Of a DNA stretch of 64,000 nucleotides, positions 55,355 through 64,000 are shown piece by piece (position 1 is the first letter of the stretch; every line of letters begins with the position of its first letter). Source of the DNA: Polaribacter vadi. Lineage in GTDB: Bacteria > Bacteroidota > Bacteroidia > Flavobacteriales > Flavobacteriaceae. The translations under genes were made by a program, and so were the position numbers. The stretch lies in contig NZ_JAHKQL010000002.1 in the NCBI RefSeq assembly GCF_018861005.1, forward strand, positions 62,001-126,000, in the 5' to 3' direction. The notes under the pieces were generated by a model. It did not search any database and had not been told where the DNA came from. It saw nothing but the letters and a program-made list of their open reading frames with translations.

Positions 55355-55861
55355 TTAATTTTTGAGCTTATTTAACACGATTAAATATTTTTTTAATTCT
55401 GATAAAAAACTGTCTACTTTAGTTGGTATTTCTGCAATTTCCATATCATATAAACTCGGATTTACGTTTGCAAAACCAACTTTAAATTTTGCATTAGAGC
55501 GTAAAACTGCATTTTCTAAATACAGATTATTTTTATTAAAATACCCAATTAACAAATCGTGTGGTTCTTCTATAAAAGATTTAAAAGTTTTGTTTTTTAC
55601 TTCTCCCTTCCAATTAAAATCTTTTTCTGTAAAAAATTTAAATGAAGGAACATTTTTTCTAGTAAAGGGTCTAAAATTATAAGTTCTTACATTACCTAAA
55701 TCTAAAATTCGTTCTATATCATCTTGAATTTTCAACCATTTTGTAACCTCATCAGAAGCAATTACACCAACTGTATAAACCTCTTCATTACAGACCACTC
55801 TATTTTCTTCTTTTTCTTTCAATAATTTATTGAACCGTTTTTGAATAAAAGATTTTTTCAA
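55355..55861 (-). CDS. DUF6913 family cytoplasmic protein
   Basis: The 168-residue product starts MKKSFIQKRFNKLLKEKEENR and contains a ferritin-free, alpha/beta-looking core with EEPHDLLIGYFN and LRSNAKFKVGFANVN. I associate this pattern and its position next to dapA with DUF6913 of Flavobacteriaceae. The function is unknown. No signal peptide or membrane helix is evident. It is 98 bases upstream of dapA on the same strand and could be co-transcribed with it. Confidence 0.75.
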   Translation of the reverse strand: MKKSFIQKRFNKLLKEKEENRVVCNEEVYTVGVIASDEVTKWLKIQDDIERILDLGNVRTYNFRPFTRKNVPSFKFFTEKDFNWKGEVKNKTFKSFIEEPHDLLIGYFNKNNLYLENAVLRSNAKFKVGFANVNPSLYDMEIAEIPTKVDSFLSELKKYLIVLNKLKN

Positions 55862-56072
55862 TTTATAATATGAATATGGGATTAAGCTTGTGTAAAAATA
55901 CTATTTATTTTCTTTTGATAAAAAAAGCAACAAACTTATCATTTCTATTTTTTATTTAAGAATTTGAATATTTTAAATAAATAATTTTAAAATACTTACA
56001 TTAATTTTATAAAAATCAAAATATTAAAGTAAGTTATTACAAAAGAAGAATATTTAATTTTATGATTTATAA

Positions 56073-56873
56073 TTATTTAATTTGAATATGAATGTGATCA
56101 TCGTGTCTGACAGCTCTACATCCATGATATCTAATTTTTTTATCCTTTAAATTCATTCTGTCTTTTAAATGAGGTTCAATAAACATTTTTTCTAAACTTC
56201 GATTTTTTAAAAGTTTTTCAATAAGTTTTTTTGTCCCATTTTTAGAGAAAATTAGATCTTCATTAACTGTACCGAATGTTAAATATTTTGGGAAATCATA
56301 TTGAAAATAACCATTTGAAAGACATTTATCAACTTGATTGTACTCGCTTGATTTCGGATTTTCAAAAACTCCATAACCACTCATAGATTTTTGTTTACTT
56401 GAAATTAACCCTTCTTTTGTTTCGTAAATAAGACTTAAATCTATTTTATTCCCATCATTATGACTTAAATGTGGCAACAAAGGGAATTTATTTATAAAAG
56501 GAAAATTTGCATCTAAATAATGAATCTTAATATTTGTACCTTTTAATTCGTTTTCTGTGTTTTTTAAAAGCTGATTCAATTTAGGATTTACATAATTTCG
56601 GTTTAATAAATCAGTAAAATAACTTGTTGGCTTAATACTTTCTGAAAGCTTTACCTTTTCACGACCAAAAAATGGAGCCAAAAACGGAACAATTAAAAAA
56701 GTGCTAAAAAAGTAAAAAACGACAAATACAATTAGAGTTTTAAACTTAAAATTTCTGTTCCATTTTTTAGAAAAAAAAAAGCTTAATAAATAAACAATTC
56801 CTCCTATTTGAGTAATTGCTGTTAAAAAGCAAAAAAGGATAAATCTAAATACTATTTTAAATATATATTTCAA
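56073..56873 (-). CDS. Probable membrane-anchored LAS-type (M15/MepA-like) zinc peptidase
   Basis: The 266-residue product has two N-terminal membrane segments (about residues 8-34 and 45-68), then a soluble domain. Two motifs match the LAS metallopeptidase pattern: SHNDGNKID at residues 137-145 (S-H-x-x-G-x-x-x-D; ligands His138 and Asp145), and DHIHIQIK at the C-terminus (ligand His260 or His262, with D-H-x-H like MepA and VanY proteins). Such enzymes cleave peptidoglycan peptides. Topology would put the domain in the periplasm. I recognise no exact family; the motif order, not overall similarity, supports the call. Confidence 0.6.
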   Translation of the reverse strand: MKYIFKIVFRFILFCFLTAITQIGGIVYLLSFFFSKKWNRNFKFKTLIVFVVFYFFSTFLIVPFLAPFFGREKVKLSESIKPTSYFTDLLNRNYVNPKLNQLLKNTENELKGTNIKIHYLDANFPFINKFPLLPHLSHNDGNKIDLSLIYETKEGLISSKQKSMSGYGVFENPKSSEYNQVDKCLSNGYFQYDFPKYLTFGTVNEDLIFSKNGTKKLIEKLLKNRSLEKMFIEPHLKDRMNLKDKKIRYHGCRAVRHDDHIHIQIK

Positions 56874-56918
56874 TTTCAGAATTTATCTAAATAAAATTTA
56901 ATCTTTAAAACTTAAAAA

Positions 56919-59900
56919 CTACAACTTCTGTCTGTTGTCTGTAGACTGCGTATCAATTAATTTATTGTAAGGATCTACACCTACCTCAACTGGTTTTTTA
57001 TCAACAATAATTGAAATTTTATTATTGATTTGCGTAATTTTATGCTTCTGTAAATACAGTTCTACTTCTTTGTTAACACCATCAACTTCTTTTTCGCCAA
57101 AAATTCCAATATCAATATAATCTTCTAGTTTTACTGATAAAATTGGCTTCTTTTTATCTTTTGGAGTAAAAGTTAAGGTATCTCCTACATTTTCTCCATA
57201 GAACTTTTTCCCTTTTTCATCATTTCTATATTTTATTACCTCAAACTCAATATCAACTTGATATTTACCGTTTTCTAATTCTGTTGATGTAACCTCTAAA
57301 ATTCGATTTTTATATAACGTAATTGTTTCGAACATATCTTTAATTACATATTGTAAAGAATCTGGAGTAGCCTCTTTAATATAATCTAACATTTCTATAG
57401 ATGTTGTATAAGGTGGTTCTTGAAATTTTACTTTTTCTACATATTGTTTTAATGCTGCATTTAATTTTTCTTCGCCAATATAATCGCTTAAAGCATAAAA
57501 AACCATTGATCCTTTTTGATAATGAATATAACCTTGCCCATCATTATACATTAAAGGTTTTTCTCTTTTGGTTTCGAAAGTTCTTTGCATTAAATAACCA
57601 TCTAAAGCTTCCTTTAAAAAAGTACGCATTTTGGTTTTTCCATTTTCGTGTTCTAAAACTTTTAAAGAAACATATTCAGACATACTTTCTGATAACATTG
57701 TAGCACCCAAAACATCTGCACCAATTACTTGATGTGCCCACCATTGATGTGCAACTTCATGAACAGTTACTGCAAAAGGATAATCTACGCCATTTTCGTT
57801 TTCATCATCTACATCAGCAATAAATCCAAAGCCTTCAGAAAACGGAATTGTGTTTGCAAAAGATTGCGCAAATGTACCTGCTGTTCTTGGAAACTCGACA
57901 ATTCTGGCTTGTTTATGCTGATAAGAACTAAAGTATTTTTCGTTATAATCTATAGATGCTTTTAAACCTTTCATCATTCTATCTAGATTATATGTGTGTG
58001 GTTTGTGATAATAAATCTCTAAACTAATGCCTTTATACATTTCCTTTTTCACTTCATATCTAGCTGAATTAAAAGCATAAAAATTCAAGGTTTTGCTATC
58101 CATTTTATAATGATAATATTTACGATCATCTTCTAGCCATTCTTTTTGCAAATATCCAGGAGCAATTGCAATTTGATCTTTAGAAGTAGAAACTGTAGCT
58201 TCAAAATCGATCCAATCTGAGTCTTTTGAAATATAAGTATCTCCTAAAGCTGTAGAATCTGATGGATATGCTTGTAAATCATTTGGTGGTAAATCGTACT
58301 TTTTACGTGTTTTATTGTCTCTTAATTCTCCTTGAGAAGAATATCCTAAGGATGGAAAAATTGATTTATTATTTATAAATGTTCCGTTTTCTCTTATAGG
58401 CGAATTACGCTGAAACATCGTGTTTTCTGCACTTTTTACATTGACTATTAATTGTAAAGAATCTCCAGGATTTAATTTTTTATCCAACTGATAAATATCA
58501 AAATTAAAAACAGTGTCTTCTAAAACTAGATTGTTTGGTTTATTAAACTCAAAAGTGTTTTCTAAAGAATTATGATTCAATAAAATACTATCAATAGCTT
58601 TATCTGTTTTGTTTACCATTGTAAAAATGGCTTTGGCTTTGTATGTTCTTTTCTTCGGATAAATATCAACACCTGCCTTAACAGCAACAATTCTAGGCTG
58701 TTTATAATCTTCGTATTTTTTATACTTTTTTTCCCATTCAACAGCATCTAATTCTGCTTGTTTGGTTGATGAGTTTTCATTGTCTGATTTTGTTTCTTGA
58801 AAAATGGAAAATCCTAAAGTAAAAAAGGAAATCAAAATTACACCTAATGCAATTTTTAATGGCAACTTAAAGCGTTCTTTTGCAAAGTAAATTCGTTCTG
58901 AAAACGAACTTGGTATTCCTCTTACCCACATTACAATACTTAAAATAACAAGTACAGATCCTCCTAAAATCCAATAAAATTTATACCATAAATATCTTGA
59001 TAAACTTGAGCCATAACCATTCATATCAGAATAACTAAAACCTGGACCTTGGTTGTATTTAAAAACATCTAATTCAATACCTATAAATGATAAAAGCGGA
59101 GTTCCTACAGCAATAATCAACACAATAAAAAAGCCTAAATATTGATTTTTAACCAATGTCTGAATAAAAATAGATAACAAAGCCCAAACTAAATAATTCA
59201 AGAATTTTAAACCAAATAATTCTTGCAGATACAACCCGATTTCAAAATTATAATAACCTCTATAAACCTGAAATAATATACCAGCAACCATAATTACTGC
59301 CAACAACACAAGTTGCATTTTTAAAAGCGCAATTAACTTAGAAAAAAGCAATGTCCAATTTGGCACAGGTGTACTATCTACCAAATGATTTATTTTTGCA
59401 GTGTTTGCTCTTTGCACTAACATACCTGCATATAAAAAGGTACATACATTTAGTACAAAAAAGGTAAATACATTACCTCCACTCAACATTTGCCAAGTTA
59501 CAGGCAATGTATCTGTTCCAAAAATTTCGCTAGAAACAAATAATGTAGCTACTAAAATAATAACACCAACTATTAAAATACATATAAAAGGCAAACTTTT
59601 AAAAATGTACTTAAAGTCGATATTAGACAACCTCCACATTGTTTTTATATTCTGCAAAAAGGAATAATTGTAAGTTACTTTAGGCAAATTTATTCTTGTA
59701 ATTCCGCTAAAATTTCTTTTTATAACGCGTTCAGCTTTTACTTTTCTGAATGATATTGTAATTGCATTTTGACTAAATTTAAAATACTTAAAGACCAAGC
59801 CAAAAACTAAAGAAGAGATTAATAACCATAACAATCTATTGTAAATGATAAACTTTTCTAAAGGGACTTGCAGTTCATTTTGCTCGGACATTGTCCAATA

Positions 59901-60575
59901 TTTTGTGTATTTATTTAAAGCTGAAAATCCAAAAGGATCTAATAAAGCTAAAAGTTCTTCTTGCTCTGGTTCAGAAAAAATTGCACCCATTGCACCTTGA
60001 AAAAACATTAAAATAATTACAGTAATAAAACCTGCACCTACACTTCTAGAAAATGTAACCACAGCAAAAACTACTGCTCCAAAAAACAACATATTTGGCA
60101 AAATATATACCAAATAAGCGTTTAAATAACTTGTTAAATTTAAATCGCCAACAATATCTGAATTGGTTCCAGGAAAACGAAAACCAATCATCATACCTAA
60201 AGCTATTGCAAAAAGAATAATTGAAACTACTACAATACCACTTAAAAATTTTGCAAATAAATAATTTGCCTTTGTAAAAGGATATGAAAACAAAATGGTA
60301 TGCATTTCACTTTTAAAATCTCTGTAAATAGACACGCCAATTATAGAAGGAAATAAAAAGTACATAAAAGTGGTAAAAAGACTAAAATTACCAATAATGT
60401 TTATGGGCGAATTTACAATTCTTGATGAGCCAACTGTACCTGTAATATTATCCCAAATTCCTGCAGAACTTGCAGAAATTAAAAAAGCAATCATTACAAA
60501 AATTGTTAGATATATATAAAACAAAGGTCTTTTAAACCAATAATTTAATTCTTGTTTGAATATTGTAGAAAACAT
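56919..60575 (-). CDS. ABC-2 permease fused to an M1 family aminopeptidase
   Basis: The 1218-residue product begins with two sets of about six membrane helices (residues about 10-270 and 320-575), an ABC-2-type permease. The C-terminal part (about residues 680-1150) is an M1 gluzincin peptidase with HEVAHQWW and the downstream glutamate in SESMSEY. The permease works with the ATPase encoded at 60672-61559, 96 bases upstream. I know this fusion as a Bacteroidota architecture. The peptidase domain should face the periplasm. The transported or cleaved substrate is unknown. Confidence 0.92.
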   Translation of the reverse strand: MFSTIFKQELNYWFKRPLFYIYLTIFVMIAFLISASSAGIWDNITGTVGSSRIVNSPINIIGNFSLFTTFMYFLFPSIIGVSIYRDFKSEMHTILFSYPFTKANYLFAKFLSGIVVVSIILFAIALGMMIGFRFPGTNSDIVGDLNLTSYLNAYLVYILPNMLFFGAVVFAVVTFSRSVGAGFITVIILMFFQGAMGAIFSEPEQEELLALLDPFGFSALNKYTKYWTMSEQNELQVPLEKFIIYNRLLWLLISSLVFGLVFKYFKFSQNAITISFRKVKAERVIKRNFSGITRINLPKVTYNYSFLQNIKTMWRLSNIDFKYIFKSLPFICILIVGVIILVATLFVSSEIFGTDTLPVTWQMLSGGNVFTFFVLNVCTFLYAGMLVQRANTAKINHLVDSTPVPNWTLLFSKLIALLKMQLVLLAVIMVAGILFQVYRGYYNFEIGLYLQELFGLKFLNYLVWALLSIFIQTLVKNQYLGFFIVLIIAVGTPLLSFIGIELDVFKYNQGPGFSYSDMNGYGSSLSRYLWYKFYWILGGSVLVILSIVMWVRGIPSSFSERIYFAKERFKLPLKIALGVILISFFTLGFSIFQETKSDNENSSTKQAELDAVEWEKKYKKYEDYKQPRIVAVKAGVDIYPKKRTYKAKAIFTMVNKTDKAIDSILLNHNSLENTFEFNKPNNLVLEDTVFNFDIYQLDKKLNPGDSLQLIVNVKSAENTMFQRNSPIRENGTFINNKSIFPSLGYSSQGELRDNKTRKKYDLPPNDLQAYPSDSTALGDTYISKDSDWIDFEATVSTSKDQIAIAPGYLQKEWLEDDRKYYHYKMDSKTLNFYAFNSARYEVKKEMYKGISLEIYYHKPHTYNLDRMMKGLKASIDYNEKYFSSYQHKQARIVEFPRTAGTFAQSFANTIPFSEGFGFIADVDDENENGVDYPFAVTVHEVAHQWWAHQVIGADVLGATMLSESMSEYVSLKVLEHENGKTKMRTFLKEALDGYLMQRTFETKREKPLMYNDGQGYIHYQKGSMVFYALSDYIGEEKLNAALKQYVEKVKFQEPPYTTSIEMLDYIKEATPDSLQYVIKDMFETITLYKNRILEVTSTELENGKYQVDIEFEVIKYRNDEKGKKFYGENVGDTLTFTPKDKKKPILSVKLEDYIDIGIFGEKEVDGVNKEVELYLQKHKITQINNKISIIVDKKPVEVGVDPYNKLIDTQSTDNRQKL

Positions 60576-60671
60576 AATTTTAGATTGTTAGATGATTTGA
60601 GAGTAAGATTTTTAGAAAGTTAGAGGATTGGATTTTTGGTTCTAAATATCTATAGATCCAACAATCATTAT

Positions 60672-61559
60672 TTAAATTAAAACTGGTTCATCTTGTTTTA
60701 AAGCAATAAAATACACATCATCTAATTGTGGTGTAACCGCTACAAAATCTTCACTAGGTTTTTCTGGAGAAAATACTCTTATGTTTAAGGTATTATCTTG
60801 ATTGTAGTTAGAAGATAAAATATTGAACATTTTTTCATTTTCTTCTAAATCATCTCTTTCAATTATTTTTTTCCAGATTTTACCTTCAATTTCTTTAGTA
60901 GCTTCTTGTGGAGTTGTGTGCTTTAAGATTTTACCTCCATTTAAAATTGCCATTTCATTACACAATTCTTTAACATCCTCTACAATATGTGTAGAAAAAA
61001 TTACAGTACAATTTGTACCTACTTCTCTTAAAACATTTAAAAAACGATGTCTTTCTGCAGGATCTAAACCAGCAGTTGGTTCATCAACAATAATTAATTT
61101 TGGGTTATTTAAAAGCAATTGTGCAATTCCAAAACGCTGTTTCATCCCTCCAGAATAACCTGCAACATATTTATGTCTTACTTCATATAAATTAGTAATT
61201 TCTAAAACTTCTTTAATCAGTTTTTGTTGATCTGATTTTTTAGAAATCCCTTTTAAGGTTGCAAAATATTCTAACAATTCTTGTGCAGACATTTTAGGAT
61301 AAACTCCAAAAGATTGAGGCAAATATCCCAATACTTTTCTCAAAGACATATTATCATCTAAAACATTAATATCACCAAAAGTTATAGAACCAGAATCTGG
61401 ACTCTGTAAAGTTGCAATTGTTCTCATTAAAGAAGATTTACCAGCACCATTTGGACCTAACAAACCAAACATTCCTGTACCAATTTCTATACTTAAATTA
61501 TCAATTGCCTTTACTCCGTTTTTATAGGTTTTGGTTAAATTTTCAATTACTAGCTTCAT
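60672..61559 (-). CDS. ABC transporter ATP-binding protein (ABC-2 type partner)
   Basis: The 295-residue ATPase has Walker A GPNGAGKSS, Q-loop LPQSFGVYPK, signature YSGGMKQRFGIAQ, Walker B LIIVDEPTAGLDP and the switch His in IFSTHIVED. A C-terminal extension of about 80 residues follows, as in CcmA/YhbG-like ABC-2 ATPases. It is encoded just before the permease-peptidase fusion on the same strand and is almost certainly its motor. The start is ATG. Confidence 0.93.
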   Translation of the reverse strand: MKLVIENLTKTYKNGVKAIDNLSIEIGTGMFGLLGPNGAGKSSLMRTIATLQSPDSGSITFGDINVLDDNMSLRKVLGYLPQSFGVYPKMSAQELLEYFATLKGISKKSDQQKLIKEVLEITNLYEVRHKYVAGYSGGMKQRFGIAQLLLNNPKLIIVDEPTAGLDPAERHRFLNVLREVGTNCTVIFSTHIVEDVKELCNEMAILNGGKILKHTTPQEATKEIEGKIWKKIIERDDLEENEKMFNILSSNYNQDNTLNIRVFSPEKPSEDFVAVTPQLDDVYFIALKQDEPVLI

Positions 61560-61692
61560 TTTTGTTGGTTTTATTATGTTTTCTGATTTGTGACAAATGT
61601 AAAAATAAGGACTTTTGATCCGTTTTTTTATCCTTTTTTAAATGATATTCATAAAAATTCGTTTTATTTTTACACAAAACAGAAAAGATATT

Positions 61693-62781
61693 ATGTCAGA
61701 AAAATCAATTTTAAACGAAAAATCATTAGAGTTTTTAGAAAAATACTTAAATAATGCAGCTCCAACTGGTTATGAGTGGGAAGGCCAGAAAATTTGGATG
61801 GATTATTTAAAACCTTATGTAGATACTTTTATTACAGACACTTATGGATCAGCAGTTGGTGTTATAAACCCTGATGCAAAATACAAAGTTGTTATAGAAG
61901 GGCATGCAGATGAAATTTCTTGGTATGTAAATTACATTTCTGATAATGGATTAATTTATGTGATTAGAAATGGAGGTTCAGATCATCAAATTGCGCCAAG
62001 TAAAATTGTAAATATTCATACCAAAAACGGAATTGTAAAAGGTGTTTTTGGTTGGCCAGCAATACATACTAGAGATAAAAGTAATGAACAAGCTCCAAAA
62101 CCAGATAATATTACTATTGATACTGGTTGTGCTACCAAAGAAGAAGTTTTAGCTTTAGGTATTCACGTAGGTTGTGTAATTACTTACCCAGATGAATTCC
62201 ATATTTTAAATGGAGATAAGTTTGTTTGTAGAGCTTTAGATAATAGAATGGGTGGTTTTATGATTGCTGAAGTAGCTCGTTTATTAAAAGAAAATGGTAA
62301 AGAATTACCTTTTGGTTTATATGTAACCAATTCTGTACAAGAAGAAATTGGTTTACGTGGAGCAGAAATGATTACACAAACTATTAAACCAAATGTTGCT
62401 ATTGTTACTGATGTTACTCATGATACAACTACACCAATGATTGAGCCTAAAAAAGCAGGTTTAATGGAATTGGGTAAAGGACCAGTCATAGCTTATGCAC
62501 CAGCTGTACAACAAAAATTACGCGATTTAATTATTGATACTGCAGAGGCTAAAGATATTCCTTTTCAACGTTCTGCATTATCTAGAGCAACAGGTACAGA
62601 TACAGATGCATTTGCATACAGCAATGGTGGTGTTGCTTCTGCTTTAATTTCTTTACCTTTAAGATATATGCACACCACTGTAGAAATGGTTCACAGAGAT
62701 GATGTAGAAAATGTAATTAAAATGATTTACGAATCGCTTTTAAACATTAAAGACGGAGATACTTTTTCTTATTTTGATTAA
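61693..62781 (+). CDS. M42 family metallopeptidase (aminopeptidase)
   Basis: The 362-residue cytosolic peptidase has the M42 metal and catalytic residues: EGHADEISWYVNYI (His and Asp ligands), RALDNRMGGFM (bridging Asp) and VQEEIGLRGAEM (catalytic Glu pair). VTDVTHD and HTTVEMVHRDD near the C-terminus supply further ligands. M42 enzymes are self-compartmentalising aminopeptidases. I use the ATG at 61693 (MSEKSILNEKSLEF); an in-frame ATG 17 codons upstream adds residues without family similarity. It is divergent from the ABC ATPase and convergent with the YaiO-like gene. Confidence 0.93.
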   Translation: MSEKSILNEKSLEFLEKYLNNAAPTGYEWEGQKIWMDYLKPYVDTFITDTYGSAVGVINPDAKYKVVIEGHADEISWYVNYISDNGLIYVIRNGGSDHQIAPSKIVNIHTKNGIVKGVFGWPAIHTRDKSNEQAPKPDNITIDTGCATKEEVLALGIHVGCVITYPDEFHILNGDKFVCRALDNRMGGFMIAEVARLLKENGKELPFGLYVTNSVQEEIGLRGAEMITQTIKPNVAIVTDVTHDTTTPMIEPKKAGLMELGKGPVIAYAPAVQQKLRDLIIDTAEAKDIPFQRSALSRATGTDTDAFAYSNGGVASALISLPLRYMHTTVEMVHRDDVENVIKMIYESLLNIKDGDTFSYFD

Positions 62782-62795
62782 ATAATAAACAGTTT

Positions 62796-62844
62796 CAAAT
62801 TTCGCTAATTTCTGTATTAATTTATTTAAAGTTAGCGAAATTTG
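62796..62844. terminator. Inverted repeat between convergent genes
   Basis: CAAATTTCGCTAA (62796-62808) pairs perfectly with TTAGCGAAATTTG (62832-62844) across a 23-base loop. It lies between the convergent M42 and YaiO-like genes and probably ends both transcripts. Confidence 0.6.
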
Positions 62845-62856
62845 CGTTTATATACT

Positions 62857-64000
62857 TTACTTAAATCTTATTGAATATGATGCCCCAAAAGAAGGATACA
62901 CAAAGAATTCTCCTTTAGCAAAAGGTTTTTCTTCTCTAAACATACTTGCAGTAAAGCCTAATAGATTTTTCTTGTTTTTAGTAGAAAAGAAATAACCCAA
63001 AACTAAGGCTTGTGAATCTAAATTAAAAATTTCATCTCCAGTAAAACCTGGCGCAAAACGATCTAAAGCTGGTGAAGCTCCAAAACCAATTTCTAGATTA
63101 AAATAATTATCTGCATCTTTTCTAAATTTTCTATAAATTACTCTTCCAGAAGTACTTGTACCTGGATCTCCAGGAGTCACATAACCTCTTAACCCTAAGT
63201 AACTATTACCTGTATACCAACCTAAAGAACCTGTATAAATCGTAGTTTCTGTAGAGAATTTTAACCATCTAAAACCTAAAGAAACTTCTAAACTTTTAGG
63301 TAAAGATTTATATAATTCAAACCCATAACGTTGTGCAGGATTTAAAGGACTGCTAGAATAACCTGCATTAACATAAGCATACAAACCATTTATAATTCTT
63401 GGATACATATCAACCTCAAATTGATAATTATCGGTTTCAAAACGGTTTGCATAATTAAAACGAGCTATAACACTTCCGTATTTTGTTTGTCTTGAATATG
63501 ACAAAGAAGAATAATACATATTAGCTCTTCCATTGTCTTTATTAGCATCGTAAAAATCTGTAGACAAGCTAACACCAATTGTATTAAACCTTAATTCTGC
63601 TTCTAAAGATTTTTTATATTCTAATAATTCAGCATTATTTAAATGAATTTCTACAGCACTTTCTATAATTCTATAGGCTTCTTCTTTATTATTTCTATTA
63701 AACTCTGATCTTGCTTTTAACTGCATTAAATCTGCATCATCAGGAAAAAGTTTAAGAGCATTTTCTATTATTTTTAAAGAACTGAAATACTTTTCTGCAT
63801 ACTGCTCATTTTTAATATAAGCTATCCAATCATTTTTTCGTTCTTTATCTTTGTTTAAAATATACTCAAACTCTTTTTTTGCTTTTGCGTATTTACCATC
63901 CCAAGAATAGGTACTTGCCAATAAAGATCTAACATCTAAATAATTAGGGTATTTGGTTAAAATAAATAGTAAAGAATCTTGTGCTTGAGCACGTTTACCG
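62857..64000 (-). CDS. YaiO-like outer membrane beta-barrel protein with TPR repeats, partial (N-terminus beyond window)
   Basis: The frame is open through the right edge, so the start lies outside the window; the TTG at 63919-63921 is internal. The visible part begins with TPR-type repeats (e.g. LTKYPNYLDVRSLLASTYSW). From about 63600 down, a beta-strand-rich region follows with alternating aromatic residues (YYSSLSYSRQTKYGSVIARFNYANRF), ending KPFAKGEFFVYPSFGASYSIRFK. This TPR plus barrel layout matches the YaiO outer-membrane family, often encoded with polysaccharide genes. It is probably an outer membrane protein. Confidence 0.82.
   Translation of the reverse strand, partial: GKRAQAQDSLLFILTKYPNYLDVRSLLASTYSWDGKYAKAKKEFEYILNKDKERKNDWIAYIKNEQYAEKYFSSLKIIENALKLFPDDADLMQLKARSEFNRNNKEEAYRIIESAVEIHLNNAELLEYKKSLEAELRFNTIGVSLSTDFYDANKDNGRANMYYSSLSYSRQTKYGSVIARFNYANRFETDNYQFEVDMYPRIINGLYAYVNAGYSSSPLNPAQRYGFELYKSLPKSLEVSLGFRWLKFSTETTIYTGSLGWYTGNSYLGLRGYVTPGDPGTSTSGRVIYRKFRKDADNYFNLEIGFGASPALDRFAPGFTGDEIFNLDSQALVLGYFFSTKNKKNLLGFTASMFREEKPFAKGEFFVYPSFGASYSIRFK

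Overview
The window is AT-rich (roughly one third G+C) and reads as a chromosomal segment of a marine-type Flavobacteriaceae bacterium, with a Polaribacter/Tenacibaculum-like character. The lineage evidence is the presence of Bacteroidota-only small genes (DUF4295, DUF5606, DUF4835, DUF6913, Bacteroidota-type RpoZ), Bacteroidota promoters of the form TTG-N17-21-TAnnTTTG, weak or absent Shine-Dalgarno sequences, and a CarB of the short flavobacterial length. Genus level is an inference from style, not a measured result.

Layout. 1-1660: ftsY (cut by the window edge), DUF4295, rpmG and rpmB, all on the minus strand behind one consensus promoter. 1683-6191: cinA, two small paralogous membrane proteins, a fumarylacetoacetate-hydrolase-family enzyme, purU and menB. 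6260-9685: a secreted esterase-fold protein that has lost its nucleophile, then an S1/winged-helix protein and menD, which overlap by one base. 9936-18742: a small transaldolase, a lipoprotein, an SDR enzyme, the SRP RNA gene (ffs), a DUF4199 membrane protein, a membrane glycosyltransferase, a phosphohexomutase and an MsbA-type ABC exporter. 18873-27064: pyruvate carboxylase, a tRNA nucleotidyltransferase and four glycosyltransferase-like genes. 27078-31579: dapD divergent from ruvX-def-DUF5606-mazG, then an FAD oxidoreductase. 31762-42847: carB, rpmH, pyrG, yidC, a Tat-exported glycosylasparaginase and a large M16 peptidase. 42903-47468: a Wzc-type tyrosine kinase, a GT2 glycosyltransferase and fabI. 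47617-55861: recN, a small accessory insertion (dead RelE/ParE toxin, XRE regulator, membrane protein), then DUF4835-coaBC-rpoZ-bamD, dapA and DUF6913. 56073-64000: a probable membrane-anchored LAS-type zinc peptidase, an ABC-2 permease/M1 peptidase fusion with its ATPase, an M42 aminopeptidase and a YaiO-like outer-membrane protein cut by the window edge.

How the genes fit together. Most of the window is housekeeping: translation and protein targeting (rpmB, rpmG, rpmH, ftsY, ffs, yidC, def), nucleotide and cofactor synthesis (carB, pyrG, purU, coaBC, menB, menD), lysine/peptidoglycan precursors (dapA, dapD), envelope assembly (bamD, fabI, Wzc, glycosyltransferases) and genome upkeep (recN, ruvX, mazG).

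I found no CRISPR array, no prophage, no complete insertion sequence and no convincing new multi-gene system. The most interesting signals are non-coding. One is a dispersed repeat with three copies whose central hairpin arms change together. Another is a palindromic repeat family with one copy translated inside the N-terminus of MenD. Others are a frameshifted toxin remnant, an esterase-fold pseudoenzyme and an overlooked metallopeptidase-like membrane protein.
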